This document shows, piece after piece, positions 1 through 11,464 of a stretch of 64,000 nt of DNA. The notes below the pieces were generated by a model that searched no databases, was not told the DNA's origin, and was given only the letters and a program-made list of their open reading frames with translations. The stretch spans positions 62,001 through 126,000 of the forward strand of contig RSEE01000069.1 of the NCBI GenBank assembly GCA_003971905.1, given 5' to 3'. The position numbers were made by a program, and so were the translations under genes. How positions within the stretch are numbered: the first letter of the stretch is position 1; each line of letters begins with the position of its first letter. The stretch is from Moniliella sp. 'wahieum'. Lineage: Eukaryota > Basidiomycota > Moniliellomycetes > Moniliellales > Moniliellaceae.

Positions 1-396
1 CTCTTTATCCTCGTTGGCGCCGAGCACGGCAAGGCACTGGAACAATTCGATCTTGCCACCCTGACCGCTGGTGCGCACACGTACTTTGCCAAGCGACTTG
101 CTGGGCCCACCGCCGCCTCGTCCATCCCTCCCCCGGTGCACTCGTTCCGTTCCGCATGGACCTCCCACCCGTTCACACGCGGCGCTACCACCACGCCCAT
201 CGTGCTCGGATCCGGCTCGCCACTTGACTTCCACGAGCTCGGCCGGTCCCTCTGGGGTGGCGCTCTGGGCTTTGCTGGCGAACACACCGATATCGATCAC
301 CACGGCTCGATTGCCGGGGCGTTGCTGAGTGGCGAGCGCGAGGCCAAGCGCCTAGGCTCCTTCTTTGAGGTGCGCACGTTGCACCAGAAACTGTGA
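1..396 (+). CDS. FAD-dependent amine oxidase (polyamine oxidase-like), C-terminal end
   Basis: An open frame runs in from the left edge and stops at 396, giving about 131 residues. It ends with the signature of the flavin amine oxidase family: GEHTDIDHHGSIAGALLSGE followed by REAKRL. In Fms1-like, spermine/spermidine and Lsd1-type oxidases this segment closes the FAD-binding fold. The preceding part (SPLDFHELGRSLWGGALGFA) fits the strand leading into that motif. The N-terminal GxGxxG dinucleotide-binding motif and the substrate domain lie outside the window, so I cannot tell polyamine oxidase from a histone-demethylase-like or other amine oxidase. No frame break is visible in this piece. Confidence 0.8.
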   Translation, partial: LFILVGAEHGKALEQFDLATLTAGAHTYFAKRLAGPTAASSIPPPVHSFRSAWTSHPFTRGATTTPIVLGSGSPLDFHELGRSLWGGALGFAGEHTDIDHHGSIAGALLSGEREAKRLGSFFEVRTLHQKL

Positions 397-931
397 TTGA
401 GATTGTGCATCATGCATTATGCACATCATGAATCATGCACATGAAGGAGTGTTGGGCGCCACCGGCCACCTCGCCTCTCGTTTCATGCTCTTCTCGCTTC
501 TCGCTTCTCGCTTCTGGTTTCTCGTTTCTCGTTTCACTTCACTTCACTTCGCGGCGCTGCCTTGTCTCTCTGCCTCCCGGGGTTAAGGATGGGCCTCTCT
601 TGTCCCCCCTGTTTTGCTTTGGCGAGGCCAAGAGGTGTGATGCATGCCCTGTTGCCCCCATGAGCGCCTACATCCACTAGCGAGGCGACGGGATAGATGG
701 GTAGCCGGTCAGTTGCTGACAGGTGGGGATAGATGAGTACGCCAATATTGGATGGAACACAGGGACGTCGCTGGACAGACCAGCAGGCGCTCAACATCCC
801 CCCGCTTCGTACTTCGCGCTCGCTCGAGTACTAACTTCAGTGTTAAACCCCCTACTATAGCAGGCCCCTTGCTCTCGAAGCGGCCGGTTAATAATCGGGT
901 ATGGCAATGCGGTGAACAAAAAAAAACAAAG
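397..931. other. Intergenic spacer with pyrimidine tract
   Basis: No gene is supported here. It holds short CAT/ATG-rich direct and inverted words at about 400-435, the pyrimidine-rich heptamer array listed separately at 491-539, a CACTT pentamer run at about 533-548, and the A-rich run that terminates the tRNA gene transcribed leftwards from 1025. Confidence 0.6.
491..539. repeat. Period-7 tandem array (TTCTCGC/TTCTCGT)
   Basis: Seven consecutive heptamers: TTCTCGC three times, TTCTGGT once, TTCTCGT twice, then TTCACTT. It lies just 3' of the amine oxidase stop codon. Confidence 0.85.
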
Positions 932-938
932 AAAAAAA
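932..938 (-). terminator. RNA polymerase III terminator of tRNA-iMet
   Basis: Seven A residues on the + strand read as a T7 run on the - strand, three bases past the 3' end of the tRNA. A longer A run (918-926) acts as a possible backup. Confidence 0.75.
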
Positions 939-941
939 GAG

Positions 942-1025
942 TAGCTACCGTCGGTCTTGATCCGACGACCTGTGGGTCACAAGAGTAATATGAGCCCACC
1001 GCTCTTCCGCCTGAGCTAGGTAGCT
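942..1025 (-). tRNA. Initiator tRNA-Met (CAT) with an 11-nt intron
   Basis: The - strand folds as a full cloverleaf: acceptor AGCTACC/GGTAGCT, D-stem GCTC/GAGC, anticodon stem GTGGG/CCCAC, T-stem GTCGG/CCGAC and discriminator A. The anticodon CAT is at 992-990. The anticodon loop is 18 nt, explained by an 11-nt intron (988-978) after position 37. Three established hallmarks separate eukaryotic initiator from elongator tRNA-Met, and all are present: an A1-T72 first pair, three G-C pairs (GGG/CCC) at the bottom of the anticodon stem, and a T-loop starting with A54 and ending with A60 (ATCAAGA). The usual loop is AUCGAAA, so G57 to A and A59 to G are small departures. Confidence 0.88.
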
Positions 1026-1656
1026 GCTACAAGCTAACAGCATCAATACGTGAGGACTATACCCACGACGCGTCCACCTGTTTTATATAGTTAGAGCGTA
1101 CTGTTTCTCTCTCGATCCTATCGCTCATCAATCCACCAATCCATCATTGCTCATCGCTCCTCTACCTACCCTACCACATCCAGGATCACCTGGCCGTACA
1201 TGGTGCAGAGATATCCCATTCCTACGCCGCACACATCGGTCCTGCGATAAACATACCCAAGACACACCACAAGGCTACGGCATCTCCGGCCCTGGATCCT
1301 GTTCTGGTTCCGGCCCTGGATCCCCTTCTGGTTGCAACCCCCGGTTCCGGCCCTGGGTCCTGGGACCCCAGCACTCCATCTGCCGCATGCAAAGCAAGAG
1401 GAGCTTGGTCGATCTCTGTGTGCGGCTCTGTGTCCAGCCCTGGTCCCTGAGCCCCCTGCCCCTCCCCCTGGGCACCCTGCGGCACCGCGTGCGAAGCAAG
1501 AGAGGTGGTGAGAGAGGACTGGTGAGCGGGACCCAGCTGCGTGCTGCGTCGCGTGTTCGACGATGAGTGCGTTGACCCGAGCTCGAGGTCGGGTCGGGGT
1601 AGCCGACACGGCGGCTAGGTCCGGGTTGAGTTCCGTGAGCATTTGGACTGCCATGG
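1026..1656. other. Spacer and repetitive formin 3' region
   Basis: The first 100 bases, with a TATATA-like word at 1083-1088, lie upstream of the leftward tRNA. From about 1140 onward the - strand reads as Pro/Arg/Gly-rich low-complexity sequence continuing from the formin tail in two frames. One frame closes at 1275, another at 1166. I could not decide where the formin really ends. Confidence 0.4.
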
Positions 1657-4600
1657 TCATTGGGGTCGCGATCTGTCCCCCCAGCGAGCGAGTTTGACTC
1701 GGCCACTGAGCCTGGTATAGGTCCTGCCGTTGACCGTGGTCCTGACATGGACATGGACATGGACATGGACGTAGACGGTGGGGTTGACCTGATGTGGACG
1801 TGGACATGGACGTGGATACGTGCGCGATTGTCGCCGGTCGCGTCGGTGGCGACGCGAGACGACCGAGCTTTGTTGCAACGATTGCAGTACGTCGTCGAGC
1901 AATGTTGACTGGCCTGGGCATCATGGGCATTGGCATCGGCATCGGCATCGGCACGCTGGGTCTTAGCCAAGGTAAATTGACGTGCGCGTTCTTCCTCAGC
2001 CTGTTGTCGGCGTAGTTCAGCTTGGCGGGCTTGAGCTAGGACCGCATTGTCCTGTTGGCACTTGCGATAGGCCGTGACGAATTCGCGAAAGATGCCGAAA
2101 AAGTTCGGATGGCATGCTAGGGCCCAGTGGGCTGCGGTTGACCTTGGTTCCGAGGGTAGCGCTCTCGCCTAAAACGCCAGTGCGTCCGCATACATTCGTT
2201 CCGTCTGCTCCAGCTGGTCCATTTGCCGACGAACCTGTGCCTCGGCCGATTTGAGGAAAGGCAGCATCAGCTGGGTATACGGGTCATGCAAGTTGGCCTC
2301 GTCTTGGTTCATAATCGTTGTCAGCTCCTTGCCGGATACCTACATTGGACCGGAGCTGGGCGAGATCCTTGTGGAGCTCAGTGAGTTGCACTGTATATGG
2401 TTGGTCAGCGTTGTGGCGAGCAGGAAAAGGAAAGCAAATGGGATGGGGATAGGACGTACCTCGGCAGGCGGCGGCAGGAGGAGCAAGTTCCTGTAAGAAT
2501 TGTTCCACTTCGGGGAAGAGGGAGGCAACGGTACGCTGGATAAAGTGCAACAATGTCGTCCCATCCGACGACTTGGTATCCACCAGCTTGTTGATCGATG
2601 ATACACGGAACCCGTATGCTGCGCCTTGGAAGCCACGGGCGTTCATAAAGTTACCCACGACAAGGATAATGTTGAGCAGCCGCGCAAAGTTTTCGGCATG
2701 GAGCAACGCATCCGCTCCGTCCCGCACTCCACGACAGCCTTCCTGGATCGGTCCTAGCGCCTCGATCCATTGCACTTTCAACAAAAGGCCTTGCACCTTG
2801 GCCTTGAGGAACGGTACGCTCATCAGCCGTACCACCAATTGGTCAGCCGGGTGAAGCGTAGCCAGTTGGTCTGGTGAGGCATTGCGATACTCGCCCAACT
2901 TGCCTTTCACCTCGCTTTCCGGATAGTTGGCCAACAGTTCTCCCAAAAGAGTCTCGTCCATCACCACCTCCTCGCATTGCGCAATGGCCTCCGTCACCTC
3001 CTCTGGACGAGCCAACTTGGCCTGCGGATCCGCACTCTTCATTCTCCGCAACACCATCTCCATTCTCTGCCGCACCACGAGAGGAGGAACGATTGTGGCG
3101 CATCTGCTCGCTGCGATGGCTTGACAATCTTGCGTGCCACTTGGGCTTTGAATCCTTCCTCCATCTCCTTGAACGTACCAGCACCACGCAGACGCGCCGC
3201 CGTCTCCTGCTCGTCCAGCGTTGCCTTTCCCCAAACCGTATCTGCCGTCTGTTGCATTCCCAACTTGTCCCACATCAGCTGCTTGAGCTTCAGTGATGCC
3301 ATCTCTGTCACCGGCTTGCGGTTCTGTAGCCCCGCCATTGTCGTCAAAGATAATCCTGGGGGAGGGGGGCAGCTGGCACGCCAGCCCCGGCGGTGGAGGG
3401 GGAGGCGGAGGGGGCCTGTAACCCTGGTGGCGGGGGGGCGGGAGGCGCAGGAGGCGCAGGAGGCGCAGGAGGAGGGGGGGGAGGTGGTGGACCCGGTGCA
3501 TTCGGGGATTGGGCGGAGGTGGAGGTGGAGGTGGAGGTGGAGGCGGAGGCGGCGGTGGAGGTGGAGGTGCGGGTAAAGTTGGTGTATCACCAGGTCCAGC
3601 CGAAGAGGGAGGAGGAGGCGGAGGAGGAGGAGGAGGAGGAGGAGGAGGAGGAGGAGGAGGCGGCGGAGGAGAAGGCAGAGCTTCCGGCTCGGTTGGAAGG
3701 AGGGACGCGGATGGGGCTGGTGCAGCGTCAGCGTGGGCAGGGGAAGGTATCAGACCGACCGCATCGCCTTTGTGTAGCGTCGCACTTGGCGCGATCCCAC
3801 TGGGCTTTGGCTTTCGCTCTGGCTTTGGCTTTGAGTCGTGGGGGAGTCGGAGGTACGAGGCGGGGAAGAAGGTGGTTGGTCCGGGTGGGAAGCAGGGAGG
3901 CGCGATGGCAGCCCGTCAATGTGGGAAGGAGGGGGCTGAGGCAAGGGACGGAAGACAGAGAAAGTGGCTTGGCCTTGCCCCCGCGCACGTCGGACGGAGG
4001 GGCCCAGGTTGCCTGCATGTGCATCCGTGCTGCGGCAAAGGACGCCGGCGGGGACGAAGGGGAAGGGATGGTGTCATGTTCGTGTTCGTGGTCGTGTTCC
4101 TGTCCGTCCTCTGGGATCGGCGCGACGGGGACGGGAGACCGGGCAGGTTCGAGTGGGCGGACAGGCAACTTATCGGGTCCACGGGACCTGCGACGCGTAG
4201 CACCCGACCGTTCGATCTTTGCGATGGTAGACCGACGTTGGAGCGTCTTTTCCAACTGGGCCACCATGGCCTTACGATCCACCTGCGGCTCTGTCCGTCC
4301 CACTCTTCCTCTTCCTCGGTCCGAGGGAGCGAAGCAGGATCGACATGGGTCTGGCGAAGCATCGAGTACAGTTCCCGGTTTTGGACTTCGAGCAGTGCAT
4401 GACGCTCAGTGTACAAACGTTCCATCTCACGCATCTCTTGTTGCAACGCCTCTGAGTTGCCCCGCGCAGTGGCCAAGTCAGCTTCCAGTTGGGTCGATTG
4501 CTCCAACAACGATTCGATCAAGCCGGTCGAGCCCTGGAGCAGCTGGGATTCGGCTTGCCTCGAGCCTGTTCCGACTCGACCAACTGAAGCTTGAGTCGCT

Positions 4601-6505
4601 GCAGCTCGGTCTCGGTCCACTCCATCTTGTCCTGGTCGGCAAAGCGAGACAGTACCCGATTCCCCCAGCCCCAACAGAGAGGTCATGTCCTGCCCCGCAC
4701 CACCTTGCTTGTTGTCGAATACGACCGCCGCAATAAGCGATTCGATCAGTTGGTGGTAGTGCACAAGGTCATTGGGCTCTGCCTGTATGAGAAGGAGATG
4801 TTTGAGTCCCTTGACAAAGAAATCCAGAGCACGACTGCCGCGCACTTGGTCCAACACCGCATTGAACACGTCCAGCGGCGTCTTGAGCTGGGCCACGACG
4901 GCCGAGCTCATGTGCTGCGCAAGGTCCTCTGCGTCCTGCTTGGCTAGGCTTTCGAACACATCAATGCCCTTGTTCAACGCAGCAAGGTTAAATCCACGAA
5001 GCCGATCCATCACTTGTCGAACCCCGGCCGTATCTAGCTGGGCACGCAGGTTGACCCGCTCATGCAAATCAATCACAATGTCAGGGTCGAGGAGCGCATT
5101 GATCAGAAGCAGACTGGTGCTCGCATAGTTGTCCAGGTACTCCCGATCCTGTGCCCGTATCCCGAACCTCCTGACTGGCACCAACCCGGGATCCCATTTT
5201 GCCTCGCCCTTCAATCGTCTTCAAAACACGTTGAATCCAGAGCTCAAATCGGCTGCGGGTCAGCGGTGCGGTTTCTTGCAAAGCGTCAAAGCCACGCAAT
5301 ACCGAGGCATGCCCGGCGGGCTTGATCCAATAACAGACAAGAAACACCAGAATATCCCCCGCTTGGCGACGCGTGTTCATCGGCCCACTCAAAAGGCAAG
5401 CGACAATCTCGGTGATGGACCGTTGACTGTCCAACGCATCCGTCGCCCCTGGGGTCGAGTTGAACAGTGCGCGAAAGACCTTGATCACTTCATCTTCGAG
5501 TGCCACATCCTCATCCGTCTTGAGCTTTTGGCATGCAGATTGTGAAGAAACATGCCCAACACGGCATTCCCCTTGGACTGCACAAATGTCTCCACCCAGC
5601 TGATCGCGCACGTCCGTAGCGCCACAGAGAGCGAGGCCATATCGGACGCGGTCACGCTTCCTTCCATGATGCGCGAATGTACCACTCGGGCGAGTTGCGG
5701 GCGATGGCAAGGCGAAAGCCCTGGTGTGCAGCATGGGAACGACTCTTGCTCCGCTCGTTCTGCCCGCCAGTCAGCCAAGCGATCGTTGTAGATCAACGCC
5801 CACTTTTGTCCGTATCGAGCTTCATCAGCTGCTCGAGGCCTTGTGACCGCACCTCGTCGGTCATGCCACCGGAGAGATGGTGGAGCTGGCGCTTGGTGAT
5901 GAGCTGCCGGAACATCTCCTCCACCTCAGAAGGAGGAGGGCGGGGGAGGTGGGAAGCCAGCATCGTCCGAGGACGGCAGTGTGGTTGGGCTGAACGAGGA
6001 GGAAGAATCGAAACCATGGGAGAGGGAGGTGTCGGCGTGGGCCATGCCCGAGGCAGCTGCGGCAACAGCAGCAACAGTGGCTACTGTCCTCTCCTTGGCG
6101 GCGGACGCCGACATGCCAAAGGATGTGTAGCGGTGGCCGTGGCCAAGGGTGAAACTATGGCTGGGGCTGGGACTGGGGGCGGGGCTAGGGCCGTGGCTGT
6201 GGCTGTAGCTGTGGCTGGGGTGGGAAGAGGTTTGGTGCTGATGGAGGGCGTGGGTGCCAAGCGAAGGCAGTGTCGTCGTGGGTCTGGGACGGGGAGTGGG
6301 GCAGAGAGGCCGACTCGAAGCGGCGATGGCGCAGGCTGGGCGGTGGCGAAGAGGGAGCCGAGAGGGTGAGCTCTGGCTCGGCCGGCTGGGGAGAGCAGAC
6401 AGACGCAAAGGGGGGATTAGTAGGGGCGCAGCAGACACAGAGGGCGTGTGAGCAAAGGCAGCAGCGTACCTCCGTCTCCTGCTTCCTGCGGAACAGCGCC
6501 CGCAT
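1657..6505 (-). CDS. Diaphanous-related formin (GBD-FH3-FH1-FH2-DAD)
   Basis: Formins nucleate and processively elongate actin filaments under Rho-GTPase control at growth sites and the division ring. Domains in order along the - strand are as follows. The start MRALFRRKQETE at 6505 is followed by an 84-nt intron (6469-6386). A Ser/Pro-rich linker leads to the GTPase-binding/FH3 region (about 5930-4480; KRQLHHLSGG, KWALIYNDRLADWRAERAE). A short coiled coil lies at about 4480-4320. The FH1 poly-Pro tracts are at about 3680-3360. The FH2 domain begins LKLKQLMWDKLG (about 3290) and runs to about 2000, with an intron at about 2458-2398. A DAD-like autoinhibitory motif lies near 1900 (MLDDVLQSLQQ followed by a basic cluster RRHRRDRRQ). 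The architecture is complete, but the frame changes several times outside introns, for example near 5940, 3110, 2200 and 1910. The C-terminus is uncertain. Confidence 0.88.
6386..6469 (-). other. First intron of the formin gene
   Basis: Donor GTACGC and acceptor CCCCAG on the - strand join ...QETE to PAEPEL in frame. Its size (84 nt) matches the other introns in the window. Confidence 0.75.
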
Positions 6506-7090
6506 TGGTGGTGGGGCGGTGGTGGTAGTGGTAGGTTGGTGGTGGTGGTGGTGAGATCGGAGAGGTGACGCTCGGCAGAGGAGAGCGATCTGCAGTTCCG
6601 AGTGGCTCGTGACACGCACATCCCACACTCGACGTCGGGGGACGGCAGTCGACAGTGGCCCGTGCTGTCGCTCGCGCCCGTCGGCAGTGCGGCCGCTGCT
6701 CCACACACTGGCGCTGTGGCCTGCGTGGACCTGGGGGGCCAACCCTACGCCCGCCTGTTGCTCGTCACGTGACAGGCGTCATGCACAAGCACTTTCAACG
6801 TTGCTCTTCTGCTGAACTTTCAGCCGCTGCGCCGCCTGGGCGATTGAGTTAACCCCGCAGTGCGCACCAGCACCCAGCACAGCAGGCAGGCGCAATCGAT
6901 AACCGATCCGCAAGCTTCACGCGCCATCAGCTGCCCAAAGTTATATGCGTTTCGCCGCAATTAACAATCAGCTCCCACGTACTCTTCTGCTCCCACCGGC
7001 CCCCACAACAAGCTCCTGGCCATCCCGCCTCCCTCCCCGCCTCCCGTCCCTCGTCATTCCCTTCTCTCGCCCCTCCGCACAATTCCCCTC
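6506..7090. other. Divergent promoter region (formin / CBS-PB1 gene)
   Basis: Non-coding between two divergently transcribed genes. It contains a (GGT)n-like run at 6510-6553 just upstream of the formin start (CAC/ACC-rich on the - strand), and pyrimidine-rich sequence ahead of the CBS-PB1 gene (about 7020-7090). No specific regulatory site could be assigned. Confidence 0.5.
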
Positions 7091-9467
7091 ATGATGAAAC
7101 TCACCCACCGGCTCCCGCCGCCGCAGCATCAAGAAAGACGAGGTAGGCCCCTTGTCTGATGAGTCGCCTGACTTCGAACCCCCCCCCCCCAGGCCACGAT
7201 CTAACACAGTCACACTTTTCCCCTCCTCCCGCAGGCCATCCGGAAAAAAGTGGACATGGCGCTGCAGCGGAACCAGCCGGCGGGGGCCTCTCGCCCCACC
7301 CGTTCCTCCCGTTTAGCCTCGAATCGGTCGCAGGGAGCACGCCCCAGCGGTCTTCGGGGCACGGTGGCTGCACTACGTCTGATCCGGCTGTGATGGTGGG
7401 TCCGACTACCAGCGTGTGGGATGCGTCCCAAGTGTGTGCGGCCAAGGGGCAGTTGTGGTTGGGGTGGATGCCCAAGAGCGCTTGGTTGGGATTTTACCGC
7501 CAAGGATCTGGCGTTTCGCGTGCGTATAAACTTCGAAACGATGATCATACTGACTGCAATTGCACGCTCGGATCTCGCATCCATGCATGTGTGTCGAGAG
7601 TATCGATCGACGACCCCCAACTGACCCTCGAGCGAACCATAATGGCGCACACTGTGTTGCCACATTGTGCTTTTGATGGCAGGTGGTCGCCGCGTGTCTC
7701 GACCGCTCACCACCCCTGTGAGCCAAATCATGACTGGATCCTGTGGTGACGCTGGACAACATGTTGGCCACCGAAGCGTGCAGCTGATGGGCACCAGGGG
7801 GTTTCGTCATCTACCGTGTGTGACGAGCGGGGCAACGGGTGGGGTAGGTTTGTGGACATTGCCAAGGTCTGTTACGAAGCGCTGGAAAAGATTGAACGAG
7901 CATTTGCCAGCAGTCAACAACTGTACCGTGCGCTGCAGGGGGTGCGGTCCGAGTGGGGTGCGAGCAAAGTAGGCCCGCCAGACGCGATGGAAACGTACGT
8001 GTGCAGGCTACGCGAACTGACGACGGCGCCACCGCTCAAGACACTGTTGGATCCAAGCACACTCCCCTGTACCGTGTCGGTGAACACGCCTGTGCTGGAA
8101 GCGGGCGGATCATGGCTCAGTTTCGTACCACCTCTGTTCTTGTTTTGGAGGAGGTACGAGCACCCTCCGACAGAGGCGCGCCCCGCCTGGCAGGGATCTT
8201 CACCTCCAAAGATGCGGTGATGCGCGTGCTTGCTGCGGGCCTTGACCCACAGACATGCAGCATGGCCCAGGTCATGACTCCGCACCCTGACACGGCCCCG
8301 CCAACAATCAGCATCCACCAAGCGTTTCGTCAGATGCACAATGGCCATTACCTCAATCTCCGGTTGTCGACGCGGAAGAAGGGGTGATCGGGGTGGTGGA
8401 TGTCCTCCGTCTCACCTGGACCACCTTGGACATGATCACCTCGATGCGCGACGATGGGCCGGAAGGCAGTTCCTGGAACCAATTCTGGAGCACGTTTGGC
8501 TCGTCCTTACCGCCACCGGTGGCTGCGGTGCCTCCAAACAAAAAAGCAAGAGGAAAAAGAAGCTTTTGATTCTCTACCTTGCACAGGCTCCCCGAGTAGC
8601 AGCTCAGACCTCGTCCTTGGTTCCCCGGTCCAATACACTAAAAACGACAGCGCAGCGGCCGTGGCGACCGAGCCCAGCACGCAGCCAGACAACCGAAGAA
8701 AGAGCTTGTGTCGTTCCTCGCTTGAGCCCGGTATCAATCCCGGTACTCCCCATACCACCAAGGTAATCGGGACCGCGGATCCGTCCTCCCGCGCTTGCGC
8801 CATGGGTATTCAAGTTCACCACGCCAAGTGGACGGGTGCATCGGTTCCAGTCGGCGTACCAGCGTTTGGAGCAAGTCCGGGGTAAAGTGGAACAAACGTT
8901 GATACGTGATCCATTCTTCTGCCCTGCACCTTTACTGTCTTGCTTGCCTTCGTATGTCCCTCCTGATCCGGGCGACTTTAGCCTCGGCTACGAGGACGAC
9001 GATCACGACCACGTCATCCTTACTACCGACGCGGACTTGATGCAAGCTATCCAGCTGACGCAGCACATGGGCCAGAAGCGGCTCACGTTGCTCCTCTACC
9101 CTGGTACATCGTGGAAACAACACGACCCACACGGGGAGACCTCGGATCCCATTCCGATTCGTACGAGGGTACCACACTAAGTGACGAGACCAACCCCACG
9201 CCGCTCTTCACCCCTGCCTCTTGTCGATCCTCCTCGATCACCCCCACCCCGACCCCTACCACGCTCGATGGGAAACGAAGAAACGTCGTCGGACTCATCC
9301 CATGCTCGCTGCTTGACCCCTCCCACTCCCGCCACCCTGCGCCCAACACCCGCTGGGTCCGCAGGCCATGCGGCCAAGACCGACTGGGCCCTGCCTGCAG
9401 CGATTGGATTCTTGGGGGGACAGTGTTGGTGGCTCTTGTGGCTTTCCGGTTCCGGCAACGACAGTGA
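7091..9467 (+). CDS. CBS-PB1 domain membrane protein
   Basis: This matches a fungal family with two CBS pairs, a PB1 domain and a C-terminal membrane anchor (S. pombe Mug70-like). Exon 1 (7091-7142) encodes a basic start with RRRSIKKDE, the intron is 7143-7234, and exon 2 opens AIRKKVDMALQR. CBS motifs include LVGIFTAKDLAFR, then intron 7520-7682, then VSQIMT and LMVTRGFRHLPV-like (second repeat), VLGIFTSKDAVMRVLAAGLD, MTPHPDTAPPTISI and GVIGVVDVLRLTW. The PB1 part (about 8800-9105) starts with VFKFTTPSGRVHRF and has the acidic cluster GYEDDDHDHV. The tail (about 9380-9467) has one hydrophobic segment ending ALVAFRFRQRQ. CBS domains generally bind adenosyl ligands and PB1 mediates protein pairing; the cellular role is not established. 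Several single-base frame changes interrupt it, one directly after the ATG. Confidence 0.82.
7143..7234 (+). other. Intron 1 of the CBS-PB1 gene
   Basis: GTAGGC donor and CCGCAG acceptor, 92 nt, joining KKDE to AIRKK. It contains a C13 homopolymer near its middle. Confidence 0.7.
7520..7682 (+). other. Intron 2 of the CBS-PB1 gene
   Basis: GTGCGT donor and TGGCAG acceptor, 163 nt, splitting the first CBS motif between AFR and VVAACLD. Confidence 0.65.
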
Positions 9468-10069
9468 CTATAGTATAAAATGTTTCCACGGGACACCCAA
9501 CAAAAGATGGACGTGTTTTAATAACCCCTTCATCTTTCGCCTCCCTTCGCTTGCCCCCACCTCCCCCCGCCCTCTTCCCCTTTCAACAGACACACTCTTC
9601 TCCTCTCTCTCTTTGACGACATTAGGACACTACTGTTCATGACAGCGCGCGCATTGCGCAGTGCTTCCGACCTTGCACGACGTTCACGACTTGCTCCCAT
9701 CTAGGGAAGATCAGTTTGTTTTGGTTTTATTTTTAGTGTTGAGCTGTGCCTCTCTCTCTTCTTTCTCCTCTTCCCTTTCCCCGGCCTCGCGCGACGTTGG
9801 ATTTTGTCTCTTTTTTTGTGCCCGTTGCCACGATTGCATCCTCTCCCTACCCACTGCTGTGGCGCCAACAAAACGAAGCGCTCACGCCTTCTGTTCATTC
9901 GGCTGGTACCCATCCTCAGCACTTGCTCAGAGCCCATCCCCGTTCCGCTCGCTCATTGATATCCTTGACGGGAGAACCAGATATAATGGGCCTTGTCCGT
10001 ACACGTCGATCTGAAAATCTGAACTTGCGAGCTCCAGAAGCAAAATAGTATAAAATAACGTGTGAACTT
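9468..10069. other. Intergenic spacer
   Basis: CT-rich 3' flank of the CBS-PB1 gene followed by mixed sequence, with poly-T runs near 9720-9820. Nothing recognisable; in particular no N-terminal half of the Hsp70 that follows. Confidence 0.5.
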
Positions 10070-10930
<861 letters not shown>

Positions 10931-11277
10931 GAGCCCAGTGTTGAAGAGTTTATACCCTTCCGGCCTCATTGTTGAGCAGCGGGCACGTACGTGCTTGTCC
11001 AGATGTCTGGGAGAGGGGGATCCCCCGCGTCTCAGCCACATTCGACAACTATTTCGAAACGAGCCTCAAGAGTTTGACCCCCCTTCCCGCGCTATCAGCG
11101 CTCATTTTTTAGTTCATAACCTTCCCGCCTTCGACTTTCGCTTCGCGCGGGGCCGTCGACGGCACCGAATACGCAAGGACAGACAGAGGCCGTTGGCGAT
11201 GTAACTACATCCTAGCGTCATCAGTGCATTAGCGTGCATCAGCAGAAACCCGGATGCGAACACCGAGGAAGTGGGGA

Positions 11278-11345
11278 ACTGAGACTGAGTACTCAGACTG
11301 AGTTCAATACTCAGTCTCAGTTCACTGAGTCCCCAAGCCCTCAGA
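11278..11345. repeat. CTGAGT/ACTCAG palindrome cluster
   Basis: Contains a perfect 12-bp palindrome CTGAGTACTCAG and further ACTCAGTCTCAG and CACTGAGT words in both orientations within about 65 bp, so either strand can form several alternative hairpins. Confidence 0.7.
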
Positions 11346-11437
11346 TTGATTTCAGATCTCACGAGTCCTCAGACAGAGGCTTGACGGTCGGATGTATGAT
11401 GCTTGAAGCTTGCAGACGGCCACCGCTACGGCGTGGC

Positions 11438-11464
11438 AAAGCTTGAAGCTTGAAGCTTGAAGCT
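11438..11464. repeat. AAGCTTG heptamer array, about 3.8 copies
   Basis: Perfect period-7 array of the self-complementary AAGCTT plus one G. The same heptamer forms 8-copy arrays at 46787 and 48417. Confidence 0.9.

Noticed and set aside
942-1025. Elongator tRNA-Met
   Set aside because: A1-T72, the GGG/CCC anticodon stem and A54 in the T-loop are initiator traits.
1166-1954. - strand frame of 262 residues with Met-Pro repeats as a separate gene
   Set aside because: It overlaps the formin C-terminal tail in another frame and consists of the same hexanucleotide repeats; no independent start or domain.
3393-4736. Long + strand frame rich in Gly and Glu (447 residues)
   Set aside because: It is the antisense of the formin FH1 poly-Pro tract and coiled coil; composition mirrors the - strand gene and it has no domain.
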